Assembly: GCF_029846175.1 (NCBI RefSeq)
Contig: NZ_JARWAC010000011.1
Coordinates: 124,001-188,000 of the forward strand
Source of the DNA: Sphaerisporangium sp. TRM90804
Lineage (GTDB): Bacteria; Actinomycetota; Actinomycetes; Streptosporangiales; Streptosporangiaceae
Direction of reading: 5' to 3'
Length of the DNA stretch: 64,000 nt
The first letter of the stretch is position 1, and every line of letters starts with the position of its first letter. The notes beneath the pieces are model-generated. The model ran no database searches and had not been told where the DNA came from. It saw only the letters and a list, made by a program, of their open reading frames with translations. Both the position numbers and the translations under genes were made by a program. Of this stretch, positions 44,055 through 53,441 are shown piece by piece.

Positions 44055-45179
44055 TCAGGGGGAGTGCTCGACGGCGGCGAGGGCCTCGCGGGCGAGCTGG
44101 AGTTCCTCGCGCGGCTGGACGACGAGGACCGGGACGGCCGCGCCGGGGGCGCTCACCACGCCGTCCTCGGTCACCTCGCCCCGGGCCGGGGGCGCCACGC
44201 CGAGCAGGCGCAGACGACGGCACACGTCCTCGCGGACCTCGGGCTGGTCCCAGCCGATCTCGCCGGTGAACACCAGCGCGTCCAGGCGGTCGAGGCCGGT
44301 GGCCGAGGCGGCGATCTCCCGGGCCACCCGGTGGGCGAACACCGCCAGCGCCAGCGCCGCCGCGGGGTCGTCCGACGCCACCAGCTCGCGGGTGTCGCCG
44401 GAGCTGCCCGACAGGCCGAGCAGCCCCGACCGGCGGTCGAGCCCCTCGCGCAGCTCGTCCAGGCCGAGCCGCGCGTCGTCGAGCAGCCACAGCAGCATGC
44501 CGGGGTCGACGCTGCCCGAGCGGGTGCTCATCGGCACGCCCTCCAGGGGCGTGAAGCCCATGGAGGTGTCCACGCTGACGCCCTCGCGCACCGCGCAGAC
44601 CGAGGAGCCGCCGCCGAGGTGCGTCATGACCACGTGCAGGGACGAGGCGGGCCGCTCCAGCAGGGCCGCCGCCCGCCCCAGGGCCCACGCGTACGAGAGG
44701 CCGTGGAAGCCGTAGCGCCGGAGGCCGTAGTCGCGCCGCCACTCGGCCGGCAGCGGGTACGTCGCGGCGGCCTCCGGCAGGCCGGCGTGGAACGCGGTGT
44801 CCGGGCACAGGACGTGCGGCACGCCGGGCAGCCGGCGCCGGGCGGCCTCCACGAGCGCCAGGGCGGGCGGCACGTGCAGCGGCGCCAGGTCGGCGTACCG
44901 TCGGACGGCCTCGACCACCTCGTCGCCGGCCACGGTGGGCGTCGTGACGGCCTCGCCGCCGTGCACGAGGCGGTGGGCGACGACCGTGATCTCGTGGCCG
45001 GGCGCCTCCCGCAGGAAGTCGTCGATCACGCGCTCGATGCCGGCCGGGTCGGGCGGCCGCTTCTCGACGTACGACTCGTGCAGCACCCGCTCGTCACGCA
45101 CCAGTGTGAGCCGGAGGCTGGAGGAGCCGGCGTTGACGGTGAGCGCCACGGGTCGTCCGGCGGAGGACGCGGAAGTCAT
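44055..45179 (-). CDS. ackA: acetate kinase
   Basis: About 374 residues. Catalyses ATP + acetate to acetyl phosphate + ADP. Motifs: VALTVNAGSSSLR (phosphate 1), DTAFHAGLPEAA, RYGFHGLSYAW, MTHLGGGSSVCAV and FTGEIGWDQPEVRE. No pta or phosphoketolase gene adjoins it. The start could be ATG 45179 (MTSASSAGRP), chosen because it lies nearest the conserved region, or ATG 45191; neither has a good ribosome site. Confidence 0.93.
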   Translation of the reverse strand: MTSASSAGRPVALTVNAGSSSLRLTLVRDERVLHESYVEKRPPDPAGIERVIDDFLREAPGHEITVVAHRLVHGGEAVTTPTVAGDEVVEAVRRYADLAPLHVPPALALVEAARRRLPGVPHVLCPDTAFHAGLPEAAATYPLPAEWRRDYGLRRYGFHGLSYAWALGRAAALLERPASSLHVVMTHLGGGSSVCAVREGVSVDTSMGFTPLEGVPMSTRSGSVDPGMLLWLLDDARLGLDELREGLDRRSGLLGLSGSSGDTRELVASDDPAAALALAVFAHRVAREIAASATGLDRLDALVFTGEIGWDQPEVREDVCRRLRLLGVAPPARGEVTEDGVVSAPGAAVPVLVVQPREELQLAREALAAVEHSP

Positions 45180-45338
45180 GCCGCGAGCCATGCCCGGCCA
45201 AGAAATCTTCAATCATCCAGGCGTTTCGCCCTGTTTTCGCCGGTAGGGCGGGAAGTGGTTGCGCGGTGGCGGGTTTAAATCCCGCTCAGGAGGAAGCGAT
45301 GGGGTGCAGACCACACTCGCAGCAGGAGGAAGGCTCCG

Positions 45339-45812
45339 ATGGACGCCATCGTGCTCTTGAAGGACGACCACAAGACCGTGGAGAAGCTGTTCAAGCAGTT
45401 CGAGAAGGCGGGCGAGAGCGCCTACAAGGAGAAGAGGGCGATCGTCGACCAGATCATCCACGAGCTCACGACCCACGCGTACATCGAGGAGGAGATCTTC
45501 TACCCCGCCGCGCGGGCCGGCGTGCCGGACACCGAGGACCACGTCCTGGAGAGCGTCGAGGAGCACCACGTGGTGGTGTGGATGATGTCCGAGCTCAAGA
45601 ACCTCGACCCCCAGGACGAGCGGTTCGACGCCAAGGTGACCGTGCTCATGGAGAACGTCCGCCACCACGTGGAGGAAGAGGAGCAGGAGTGGTTCCCGCA
45701 GGTGCGTGAGGCCATGGGCCGCAAGAAGCTCCAGGAGCTCGGTGAGCAGATGGAGAAGGCCAAGGCCGACGCGCCCAGCGACCCCCTCGCGGTGTCCAGC
45801 GCCAAGCAGTGA
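45339..45812 (+). CDS. hemerythrin-domain protein
   Basis: 157-residue four-helix bundle with the di-iron ligand pattern H11, H41, H46, E50, H76 or H77, H109 or H110, E114 (LLKDDHKTVEKLF; IIHELTTHAYIEEEIFYPAA; SVEEHHVVVW; HHVEEEEQEWFP). Probably an oxygen- or ROS-responsive iron protein. CAGGAGGAAGG lies just before the ATG. An alternative ATG at 45299 with its own GGAGGAAG is in another frame and would not yield this protein. Confidence 0.92.
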   Translation: MDAIVLLKDDHKTVEKLFKQFEKAGESAYKEKRAIVDQIIHELTTHAYIEEEIFYPAARAGVPDTEDHVLESVEEHHVVVWMMSELKNLDPQDERFDAKVTVLMENVRHHVEEEEQEWFPQVREAMGRKKLQELGEQMEKAKADAPSDPLAVSSAKQ

Positions 45813-45924
45813 CGCCGCGCCGGCGCCGCCCGCTGCCGCGGACGCGGAGATCGTTCCGCGAGTCCGCCGCGAGGAGGCGACGCCGCCTGGAGCGTCCGGC
45901 GCCTTGAATTAGGCGACCGGTCGT

Positions 45925-45957
45925 CCGGGCCCGGGCCCTGTACCCGCCCGAGCCCGG
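45925..45957 (+). terminator. possible terminator after hemerythrin gene
   Basis: CCGGGC (45925-45930) pairs with GCCCGG (45952-45957), extended inside by a mismatch and a further CGGG/CCCG pairing. Located in the convergent gap. Confidence 0.4.
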
Positions 45958-45965
45958 AGCTCCAT

Positions 45966-46001
45966 TCCGGTTCGAGTTCCCGCTCCGGTTCGAGTTCCCG
46001 C
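45966..46001. repeat. perfect 18-bp tandem repeat
   Basis: TCCGGTTCGAGTTCCCGC occurs twice, back to back, between convergent genes. The GGTTCGAG core resembles a tRNA T-loop but no tRNA surrounds it. Confidence 0.8.
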
Positions 46002-46009
46002 GTCCAGCC

Positions 46010-47230
46010 TCAGTTCGGGTTGCCGGCGTGGGTGAGCGTCTCCCAGGCCACGAACAGGTGATTGGTCCCGGCGGGCCGCTGGCGTTCGGTCAGCGTCCGC
46101 GTGTTGGTCATGGCGATGCCCATCCGGTTGGACAGGGCGTTGAACCCCACCTCGGTGACCGGGCCGAGGCCCAGTGTGAGAGCGCCGCCGCAGAGCGAGG
46201 ACGGCACCGCCGCGCCGAGCTGGTACTTGGCGTGGAACCCCAGGGCGTGCCGCAGCCGGTCGCTGATCTCCGGATACAGGTCCTGGCCCTGGATGCGGCT
46301 GGTCTCGGCGACGTGCGAGATCGACGAGATGCCGTACCCGGTGTGGGTGAAGTCGCGGCAGGTCTCCTGGGACAGCCCGTCACTGAACGTCGTCTGCCCC
46401 TGCCAGTACCTGATGATCTCGTCGCGCGTGTCGATGGAGCTGTTCGGCGGGGCCTTCGGCAGGGCGCCGTCGGCGGCGACGTAGATGTAGGCGGGCACCC
46501 GGCCGCGGAACCTGGCGACGGCCCTGTCGTAGGCCGAGCGGTCCTCCAGGAAGACCGCGATGCCGATCGCCGCCTCCATCATGGTCAGCTCCCAGTTGCC
46601 GTTGCTGTTGGAGCCGTTGATCACCTCGGGCAGGTACACGTCGCGCAGCATGGTGGCGAACCGGTTGACGGCGGTCGCGGGCCAGCCCGTGTAGGTGTAC
46701 CGGATGATCTCGGCGGCCTTCGGCCACGAGGAGCCCGCCCAGCCGGTCTGCAGGGGCGCGTTGGAGTTGGTGTGGTCGGTGATCACGGCGGACCACGCGT
46801 CCATGATCTGGATGGCCTTGTCCGCGTACCGGCTGTCGCGGGTGATGTACCAGGCCAGGGCCAGGGTGTACGCGGCGATCGCGTCCTGGCGCTCCTCGGT
46901 GCAGCCGAGGTTGGGGTTGGAGTACGAGCCGCACTCCACGACCGCGCGCGGCTTGGGGGTGCGCGAGAGCGAGGCGTACTGGCTCGCCATCATCTGGTCG
47001 TAGGCCGCCCGCCACGGCTGGGCGCCCGCGTTGACCTGTGTGCGGACGAAGTCGAGCTGCGGCCGGCTGACCAGCACGCCGGGATGCGTGAAGGTCGCGG
47101 GGGCGGCGGCCCTGGCGGCGTTCTGGGCGCTTCCGGCCGAGGCCGGCGCGGTGAGGGCGCCCGCGGCGAGCGTGACGGTGAGGGAGAGCCCGGCGGCCAA
47201 CCGGACGAGGGTCCTGCGAGGCTGGAGCAT
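46010..47230 (-). CDS. secreted alginate-lyase-family protein
   Basis: 406 residues; signal peptide about 1-32 (LAAGLSLTVTLAAGALTAPA). The all-helical alginate lyase (PF05426) fold is indicated by THPGVLVSRPQLDFVRTQV, AAYTLALAWYITRDSRYADK, NSNGNWELTMMEAAIGIAVF, and SQETCRDFTHTGYGISSI with its active-site H/Y. Likely cleaves uronic-acid polysaccharides, though actinobacterial members may have other substrates. ATG 47230 follows GGTGGG; a TTG 12 bp upstream is less likely. A perfect 17-bp palindrome lies 17 bp upstream. Confidence 0.85.
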   Translation of the reverse strand: MLQPRRTLVRLAAGLSLTVTLAAGALTAPASAGSAQNAARAAAPATFTHPGVLVSRPQLDFVRTQVNAGAQPWRAAYDQMMASQYASLSRTPKPRAVVECGSYSNPNLGCTEERQDAIAAYTLALAWYITRDSRYADKAIQIMDAWSAVITDHTNSNAPLQTGWAGSSWPKAAEIIRYTYTGWPATAVNRFATMLRDVYLPEVINGSNSNGNWELTMMEAAIGIAVFLEDRSAYDRAVARFRGRVPAYIYVAADGALPKAPPNSSIDTRDEIIRYWQGQTTFSDGLSQETCRDFTHTGYGISSISHVAETSRIQGQDLYPEISDRLRHALGFHAKYQLGAAVPSSLCGGALTLGLGPVTEVGFNALSNRMGIAMTNTRTLTERQRPAGTNHLFVAWETLTHAGNPN

Positions 47231-47246
47231 GCGACCCACCAATACG

Positions 47247-47263
47247 TTAGGAAACTTTCCTAA
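47247..47263 (-). promoter_or_regulatory. palindromic operator upstream of the alginate-lyase-like gene
   Basis: TTAGGAAA-C-TTTCCTAA, a perfect palindrome with an odd central base, 17 bp before the start codon. The same core appears in front of the chitinase at 38968-38983. Confidence 0.7.
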
Positions 47264-47310
47264 GAATTAGGTCGGATCGTAGCCCCGGTGCATGACCCTG
47301 ACAAGACCTG

Positions 47311-48225
47311 TCAAATGGGGCGGATGCCCCAGCGGTGGACGGCGCGCTCGCCAGGGGCGAGCCGGACGACGTCCTCGCCGGTGCGGAAGGCGTTGGGCGG
47401 GCAGCTCATGGGCTCGACCGCCAGGCCCGCGCGGCGGTGGCTCTCGGCCAGCGTGTCGCCGGTGTAGACCTGGAGCCAGCCGATGCCCTCCGCCGCCCAC
47501 AGCTCCACGCCGCGCCCGCCGTCCCCGGCGGTCAGCCGCACCCGCACGAGGCCGTCGGCGCCGCGGGTGAGGCCGGTGAACGGGGTGTCGAGGGCGAGGG
47601 CGCCGATCGGGCGGGGCGACCGGAAGTCGTAGGCGGTGTCGTCGACGTCCTGGCCGCCGACGGGGATCTTGCGCTCGTCCACGGCCAGCCAGCGCCCGGC
47701 CGGGAGCTCCAGCACGGCGTCGTCCACGGGGCCGCCCACGGTCAGGTAGGGGTGGGCGCCGAATCCGTACGGCGCGGCGGTGCCGCCGGCGTTCTCGGCC
47801 GTGACCTCCACCTCAAGCCCGGCGTCGCCGAGGGCGTACCCGATGGCGAGGTCGAGGATGTGCGGGTAGCCGATCTGCGGGAACAGCCGCAGCCCGAGCC
47901 GTATCGAGTGCTCGTCGCGCCCCACCACCTGCCAGGGGAGCGAGCGGGTGAAGCCGTGCGCGGCGTTGCCGTACTTGGGCTCGGTGAGCGCGAGCTGGCG
48001 CTCCTGGCCGTCGAACGTGTAGCGCCCGTCTTGGACCCTGTTCGGCCAGGGCAGCAGGGGCAGGCCGGCCGAGCCGACGGGAAGGGAGTCCTCGGGGTAG
48101 TCGAGGATGAGCGGGCGGCCGTCGTGGGTCAGGCTCCGCAGGCCCGCGCCGACCTCGGTGACCACGGCGCGAAGGCCCCCGGCCTCGACGGTGTGCTGGG
48201 CTCCGGTGGGCGCGATCGTCGTCAC
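47311..48225 (-). CDS. aldose 1-epimerase family protein
   Basis: 304 residues. Beta-sandwich mutarotase-like fold: TEVGAGLRSLTHDGRPLILD, LLPWPNRVQDGRYTFDG, GNAAHGFTRSLPWQV (active-site H), APYGFGAHPYLTVGG (second H), QVYTGDTLAESHRRAGLAVE (catalytic E). Interconverts sugar anomers in the cytoplasm. The frame is open to 48321; GTG 48225 gives MTTIAPTGAQH, matching homologues, but has no clear ribosome site. Neighbouring secreted glycan lyase suggests sugar catabolism. Confidence 0.9.
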   Translation of the reverse strand: MTTIAPTGAQHTVEAGGLRAVVTEVGAGLRSLTHDGRPLILDYPEDSLPVGSAGLPLLPWPNRVQDGRYTFDGQERQLALTEPKYGNAAHGFTRSLPWQVVGRDEHSIRLGLRLFPQIGYPHILDLAIGYALGDAGLEVEVTAENAGGTAAPYGFGAHPYLTVGGPVDDAVLELPAGRWLAVDERKIPVGGQDVDDTAYDFRSPRPIGALALDTPFTGLTRGADGLVRVRLTAGDGGRGVELWAAEGIGWLQVYTGDTLAESHRRAGLAVEPMSCPPNAFRTGEDVVRLAPGERAVHRWGIRPI

Positions 48226-48473
48226 CAGGCAATTCAACACCACTTGATCGCGCCCGGGCGTGGTTCCTGCGTGGGAAAGGTGGGAGCCATGTGACGGGAC
48301 GAGATTGGACTTAAGGGGCATAAACCACTATTCACCCATGATTGGCGGCGTAGGGGCACGTGGCCGGCCGGTCATGGGGCGTCACTGGGGTCTCCCCGCC
48401 GAAGGCGCGGTGTTCTTCTTGGAAGCAGGACGGGTTGGACACCGTCGCGGTGCCGCTGGGCGGGAGGAACGGC

Positions 48474-48776
48474 GTGAACCCGATGACCGTGAGGGGAACG
48501 GCGGACGTTGGCCTGAGTCCCCATGTCCTGGAAGAGGCCGTCAAGCTGGTGGAGCTGAGGGACGCCGTCGCGCGCCTCGGCCTCCAGACCGAGATCCGCG
48601 AGAGCATGCCCGCGCTCGTGGTGCACAGCCCCGACATGGGCCTGCCGGTGTGGGTCTTCGTCGGGTACGGGGGCGCGTACTACTCGTGGCAGTCCGCCGA
48701 GAAGCGGCACCCCGTGGGGGACGTGGCGGGCGCCGCGATGGCGCTGGCCGAGTACGTCATGGGCCGGGTGTTCTAG
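48474..48776 (+). CDS. small hypothetical protein
   Basis: 100 residues, soluble: LSPHVLEEAVKLVELRDAVA, IRESMPALVVHSPDMGLPVW, VFVGYGGAYYSWQSAEKRHP. The conserved-looking FVGYGGAYYSW segment suggests a real domain, yet I recognise no family. GTG 48474 is 7 nt after GGGAGG; ATG 48483 is an alternative. It ends at a strong terminator. Confidence 0.65.
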   Translation: MNPMTVRGTADVGLSPHVLEEAVKLVELRDAVARLGLQTEIRESMPALVVHSPDMGLPVWVFVGYGGAYYSWQSAEKRHPVGDVAGAAMALAEYVMGRVF

Positions 48777-48843
48777 GGCTCCTGGAGCGAGGCGGTCCGG
48801 GGAACAGGGCTCTGCTCCCCGGACGCGCGCGGATGGACGGGCC

Positions 48844-48878
48844 CCGGCGGGGGACGGCCCGGGGCCGTCCCCCGCCGG
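48844..48878. terminator. strong bidirectional terminator
   Basis: CCGGCGGGGGACGG (48844-48857) and CCGTCCCCCGCCGG (48865-48878) form a perfect 14-bp stem with a short loop between two convergent genes. Confidence 0.85.
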
Positions 48879-48885
48879 AGGGGGA

Positions 48886-50847
48886 TCAGAAGAAGTCGCG
48901 CGACGGCGTGGGCAGCACCACGTCCTTGGGCCCGCGCCACTCCTCACGCTTGGGAGCGGGGCCGAACTCCATCGTCGACGGCGGCTCCTCGTCGTGGACG
49001 GCGGAGAGCGGCAGCCAGATCCTGCTCCCGGGCAGGTCGACGGTCACGGTGGCCGCCGCCGGCTTGTCGGGGAAGGTCTCGGAGTCGTCGCTGCCGGCCA
49101 GGATGACGGCCAGCCGGTGCCCCGGCTTGACCACGTAGTCGTTGGGCAGGGTGTCCCAGGTGAACCGGTAGTACTGGCCGGGCGTGGCCGGCTCGGAGGT
49201 CCGCAGCGACCGGCGGTTGTCGGTGTCGAGCCAGCCGCGCGCCACGATCTCGACCGGCCTGTTCGCCGTCGCCGTCTCGGTCTTGCGGTAACAGGCGTCG
49301 TCGGCGGCCGTGCTCTCGCCGTGGCAGCTCTCCTCGGTGAGCGTGCGGATGCCGCCCGCGCCGGCGTAGTGGTCGACGCGGTCGTCGTCACCGTAGTCGA
49401 CCACCAGCGCGGTCAGGTTGGCGCTCGGCTGGTCCAGCTTGGCGCGGATGTCCACCTTCGGGGTGCCGGAGAACCGCACGGCGCGCTTCAGCGGCGGCGT
49501 CAGGAACGCCAGCCGGTTCGGCGAGGCCGCCGTCGGGTCCGAGACCATCTCGCTCTCGCTCTGGCCCGGGTCGTCGGTGAAGCTGAGCGTCGTGCCGCGA
49601 GGGGCGGGCAGCAGGCCGAGGGAGCCCTGGCCGTCCTGGCCCGGGCGCAGCGACAGCGGCACGGTGAGCGACCGCGACGGCCAGTCGGCCTGCTTCACCC
49701 ACCGGTCGGGAGCCACCTGCAGGTCGACGCGGGGCTGGCGCATGACGTCGTTGTCGACCCTGTGCAGCCAGTGGTCGAACCAGGCGTGCAGCGTGTCGAT
49801 CCAGTCCTCGCGCCTGAAGTCGAACGGGTCCACGTGCCCGTACTGCGACAGCCACAGCTTGCGCGGCACGTTGTGCCGGGCGAGGGCCTGCCACCAGGTG
49901 GTGAAGTGGTCGGCCTTGACGTTCAGCTCCCCGAGGCCGTGGGCGACCAGGACGCTGGCGCGCACCTTCCGCACGTCGGCGAGGGTGCCGGAGATGTAGT
50001 TCCGCTCGTCCCAGAACGCGTTGTGGTTGCCGGTCGCGTCCTCCTGCCCGACGCGCAGCCTCTCGCGCACGGCGGCGCACTTGGCGGCGGGGTCGGTGTC
50101 GACGTGGTCGGCGAGGAACGGCATGTAGTCGTAGCTGTAGAGCACGCCGTTCATGCGCTGGTACCGGTACCAGCTGCTGATCGCCGAGATGGGGACGATC
50201 GTCTCCAGGCCCCGCACGCCGGTGGCGGCCACGGCGTTGGCCAGCGTGCCGTCGTAGGACTTGCCGATCATGCCGACCCTGCCGGTGGTCCAGCCCGCCG
50301 TCGCGGGGCTGCCGTCCGGCTTGTACGCCTTGGCCCGGCCGTTCAGCCAGTCGACCACGGCCTTGCCCGCCGCGATGTCGGCGGCGCCGCCCACGTCGGG
50401 GCAGCCCTCGGACTTGTTGGTGCCCAGCATGTCCACCAGCAGCACGGCGTAGCCGCGCGGCACGAAGTAGTTGTCGTAGGCGAGCGGGAACTTCACCGGC
50501 AGGCCGGCGGCGTCGTAGGTCTTGCGCTCGGCCTCGTTGCCGCGTCCGGAGTTGTCGTAGTAGGGGCTGTCGTCCATGATCACCGGCACCTTGAGACCCT
50601 GGTCGGTCTCCCTGGGCCGGATGATGTCGACGTTGGCCAGGTCGTTCTTCCCGTCGCCGTCGCTGTCGACGGGCGTCTCGACGCGCACCTGCTCGCGGAT
50701 GGCGTCGGCGTAGGAGAAGACGGGCTGGGTCCGGCCGTCCGTGACCTGGATCTCGGGTTGCGCGTGGGCGGCGGCGACGCCGCCCGGGGTGGCCGTCAGC
50801 GCGAGGGTGACGCCGATGGCGCAGAGCAATCTGGAGGATTGCCGCAA
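48886..50847 (-). CDS. secreted Xaa-Pro dipeptidyl-peptidase (S15)
   Basis: About 653 residues; signal peptide about 1-28 (LLCAIGVTLALTATPGG). S15/CocE fold: nucleophile in TTGRVGMIGKSYDGTLANAV, ISSWYRYQRMNGVLYSYDYM, VLVAHGLGELNVK (aspartate position altered to G-E), SQYGHVDPFDFR (His), and a C-terminal jelly-roll (VKPGHRLAVILAGSDDSETF). Releases Xaa-Pro dipeptides outside the cell. TTG 50847 is selected because GGAGG lies 6 nt upstream at 50854-50858; the next upstream start lacks a ribosome site. Confidence 0.9.
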   Translation of the reverse strand: MRQSSRLLCAIGVTLALTATPGGVAAAHAQPEIQVTDGRTQPVFSYADAIREQVRVETPVDSDGDGKNDLANVDIIRPRETDQGLKVPVIMDDSPYYDNSGRGNEAERKTYDAAGLPVKFPLAYDNYFVPRGYAVLLVDMLGTNKSEGCPDVGGAADIAAGKAVVDWLNGRAKAYKPDGSPATAGWTTGRVGMIGKSYDGTLANAVAATGVRGLETIVPISAISSWYRYQRMNGVLYSYDYMPFLADHVDTDPAAKCAAVRERLRVGQEDATGNHNAFWDERNYISGTLADVRKVRASVLVAHGLGELNVKADHFTTWWQALARHNVPRKLWLSQYGHVDPFDFRREDWIDTLHAWFDHWLHRVDNDVMRQPRVDLQVAPDRWVKQADWPSRSLTVPLSLRPGQDGQGSLGLLPAPRGTTLSFTDDPGQSESEMVSDPTAASPNRLAFLTPPLKRAVRFSGTPKVDIRAKLDQPSANLTALVVDYGDDDRVDHYAGAGGIRTLTEESCHGESTAADDACYRKTETATANRPVEIVARGWLDTDNRRSLRTSEPATPGQYYRFTWDTLPNDYVVKPGHRLAVILAGSDDSETFPDKPAAATVTVDLPGSRIWLPLSAVHDEEPPSTMEFGPAPKREEWRGPKDVVLPTPSRDFF

Positions 50848-51056
50848 GGTGGACCTCCGGGGGATGCACCGATCATGTACCCGCAACAGTTATCCCAGTC
50901 CACATTTGGTGTAAATAGTCGTAAGGAGACCGTGACAGGGACGTGCGCCGAGGGGCGTCGATCGTGGGAGGCCCGCGTCGCCGGGCCCGGACCGGCGGGG
51001 GGACGCGGTTGTCCACAGGTTCTCCCGCTCTGCGGCCGGGGGGCGCGGGGGGCTCG

Positions 51057-51062
51057 TAGAAT
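51057..51062 (+). promoter_or_regulatory. -10 hexamer of a leaderless recQ transcript
   Basis: TAGAAT ends 6 bp before the GTG at 51069 with no ribosome site between, so the mRNA probably starts at the start codon. Confidence 0.6.
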
Positions 51063-51068
51063 CGCCCG

Positions 51069-53441
51069 GTGACCTCCCCTGACAGCGGCCCCGAAGCGGC
51101 CGATGCGGCAGGCGTCCTGCGGCGCGTCTTCGGCTACGGCTCGTTCCGCGAGGGCCAGCAGGAGATCATCGACCACGTCGTCGACGGCGGCGACGCGCTC
51201 GTCCTCATGCCCACCGGCGGCGGCAAGTCGCTGTGCTACCAGATCCCCGCGCTGGTGCGGCACGGCGTGGGCGTCGTCGTCTCACCGCTGATCGCGCTCA
51301 TGCAAGACCAGGTCGACGCGCTCACCGCCCTGGGCGTGCGCGCCGGCTTCCTCAACTCCACCCAGGATCCCGAGGAGCGCAGGCGCGTCGAGGCCGCCTT
51401 CGTGGCCGGCGAGCTCGACCTCCTCTACCTCGCCCCCGAGCGCCTGCGGCTGGAGTCCACGCTGCGGCTGCTCGACCGCGGCGCGGTCTCGCTGTTCGCC
51501 ATCGACGAGGCGCACTGCGTGGCGCAGTGGGGCCACGACTTCCGGCCCGACTACCTCACCCTGTCGGTGCTGCACGAGCGCTACCCCACCGTGCCGCGCA
51601 TCGCGCTCACCGCCACGGCCACCGAGGCCACCCGCGCCGAGATCGCCTCGCGGCTCGATCTGGAGAAGGCGCGTCACTTCGTCGCGAGCTTCGACCGGCC
51701 CAACATCCAGTACCGCATCACGCCCAAGAGCGATCCCCAGCGGCAGTTGCTCGCGCTGCTGCGCAGCGAGCACGCGGGCGACTCCGGCATCGTCTACCGC
51801 CTGTCGCGCGGCTCGGTCGACAAGACCGCCGAGTTCCTGGTGTCCAACGGCATCCCGGCGCTGCCGTACCACGCCGGGCTCGACGCGCGCTCCCGCGCGG
51901 CCAACCAGTCCCGCTTCCTGCGGGAGGACGGCCTGGTCATGGTCGCCACCATCGCGTTCGGCATGGGCATCGACAAGCCCGACGTGCGCTTCGTCGCCCA
52001 CCTCGACCTGCCCCGGTCGGTCGAGGGCTACTACCAGGAGACCGGCCGCGCGGGCCGCGACGGCCTTCCCTCCACCGCCTGGCTGGCCTACGGCCTGCAG
52101 GATGTCGTGCAGCAGCGCCGGCTGATCGACACCTCCGAGGGCGACGACACGCACCGCCGCCGCCTGGCGATGCACCTCGACGCCATGCTGGCGCTGTGCG
52201 AGACCGTCGAGTGCCGCCGCACCAGCCTGCTGGCGTACTTCGGCCAGCCCGCCACGGCCACCGGCTGCGGCAACTGCGACACCTGCCTCAACCCGCCCGC
52301 CTCGTGGGACGGCACGGTCGCGGCGCAGAAGCTGCTGTCCACCGTGTTCCGGCTGATGCGCGAGCGGCGCCAGAAGTTCGGCGCGCTCCAGGTGATCGAC
52401 ATCCTGCTCGGCAGGAACACTCCCAAGGTCACCCAGCACCGGCACGACTCCCTGAGCGTGTTCGGGGTGGGCACCGAGCTGACCGAGCTCGAATGGCGCG
52501 GCGTCGTTCGCCAGCTGCTGGCCCAGGGCCTGCTCGGTGTCGAGGGCGACTACGGCACCCTGGTCCTCACCGAGGCCAGCGCCGAGGTGCTCGGCCGGCG
52601 GCGCCAGGTCATGCTCCGGCGCGACCCCGAACGTCCCGCCCGCGCCGCCAGGCAGGCCGCCTCGTCCGCCGGAGACCAGGCGGGCAAGGCGCGCCGCCCC
52701 GCCGCCGACCTTCCCGCGGAGGCCGCCCCCGTGTTCGAGCGCCTGCGCGCCTGGCGCGCGGCCACGGCCAAGGAGCAGGGCGTCCCGGCGTACGTCGTCT
52801 TCCACGACGCCACCCTGCGCGAGATCGCCGCAGGCTCCCCGGCGTCCCTCGCCGAACTGGCCCTCGTGAACGGCGTCGGCCAGAACAAGCTGGCCAAGTA
52901 CGGCCGGCAACTCCTCGACACCCTGCACGCCACCCCCACCGGCACCCCGCCCACCCCCACCGCTTCCCCCTCGGCCGCCTCCGAGCCCGACCCGGCCACC
53001 CCTCCCGTCGCGACCTCCGGCACGGCCACCCCCGCCACTTCCCCCTCGACCGCCTCCCAGCCCGGCCTGGTTACTCCCGGCGCTTCGACCTCCGGCGCGG
53101 CCACTCCTGCCGCCTCGACTCCCACCGCCTCGACCTCCGGCCCGGCCGCCCCCGCCGTTTCGACCTCCGGCGCGGAGACCTCCGGTGCTTCCGCCCCGGG
53201 CACCTCCACCCCCGGTGCCGCGTCGACCGCCGGCCCCTCCCCGGCGAAACGCGCGAACGGAGCTCCGGCGGACGACCCCACGGCGAGCGTTCCCGCGACC
53301 GGCGCCGGCGCCACGACCGGAAAGGCGACGCCCGGCGGCTCGTCCGGGGCGGGGTCCGCGAACGGCGCCCCGGGGGCGTCCTCGTCCTCCGGTGACGCCG
53401 GCGAGCTCGACTGGTCAGACTGGCCGATGGAGGAGAGCTGA
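51069..53441 (+). CDS. recQ: ATP-dependent DNA helicase RecQ
   Basis: 790 residues. 3'-5' helicase in recombination repair. Walker [21 protein letters not shown] box [16 protein letters not shown], motif [14 protein letters not shown], zinc cysteines [11 protein letters not shown] ... [14 protein letters not shown] winged helix, and HRDC at about 545-620 ([36 protein letters not shown]). Residues about 620-775 form an extra low-complexity tail of Pro/Thr/Ser/Ala repeats such as [12 protein letters not shown], ending with an acidic [15 protein letters not shown]. Start GTG 51069 shows leaderless architecture. Confidence 0.95.
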   Translation: MTSPDSGPEAADAAGVLRRVFGYGSFREGQQEIIDHVVDGGDALVLMPTGGGKSLCYQIPALVRHGVGVVVSPLIALMQDQVDALTALGVRAGFLNSTQDPEERRRVEAAFVAGELDLLYLAPERLRLESTLRLLDRGAVSLFAIDEAHCVAQWGHDFRPDYLTLSVLHERYPTVPRIALTATATEATRAEIASRLDLEKARHFVASFDRPNIQYRITPKSDPQRQLLALLRSEHAGDSGIVYRLSRGSVDKTAEFLVSNGIPALPYHAGLDARSRAANQSRFLREDGLVMVATIAFGMGIDKPDVRFVAHLDLPRSVEGYYQETGRAGRDGLPSTAWLAYGLQDVVQQRRLIDTSEGDDTHRRRLAMHLDAMLALCETVECRRTSLLAYFGQPATATGCGNCDTCLNPPASWDGTVAAQKLLSTVFRLMRERRQKFGALQVIDILLGRNTPKVTQHRHDSLSVFGVGTELTELEWRGVVRQLLAQGLLGVEGDYGTLVLTEASAEVLGRRRQVMLRRDPERPARAARQAASSAGDQAGKARRPAADLPAEAAPVFERLRAWRAATAKEQGVPAYVVFHDATLREIAAGSPASLAELALVNGVGQNKLAKYGRQLLDTLHATPTGTPPTPTASPSAASEPDPATPPVATSGTATPATSPSTASQPGLVTPGASTSGAATPAASTPTASTSGPAAPAVSTSGAETSGASAPGTSTPGAASTAGPSPAKRANGAPADDPTASVPATGAGATTGKATPGGSSGAGSANGAPGASSSSGDAGELDWSDWPMEES

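Noticed and set aside
45266-45709. ATG at 45299 with a good ribosome site upstream of the hemerythrin gene
   Set aside because: Its frame runs through the hemerythrin gene as arginine-rich sequence; the hemerythrin ATG at 45339 has an equally good site and a real protein.
45966-46001. GGTTCGAG cores resembling tRNA T-loops
   Set aside because: No acceptor, D or anticodon arm can be folded around either copy; the sequence is an 18-bp tandem repeat.
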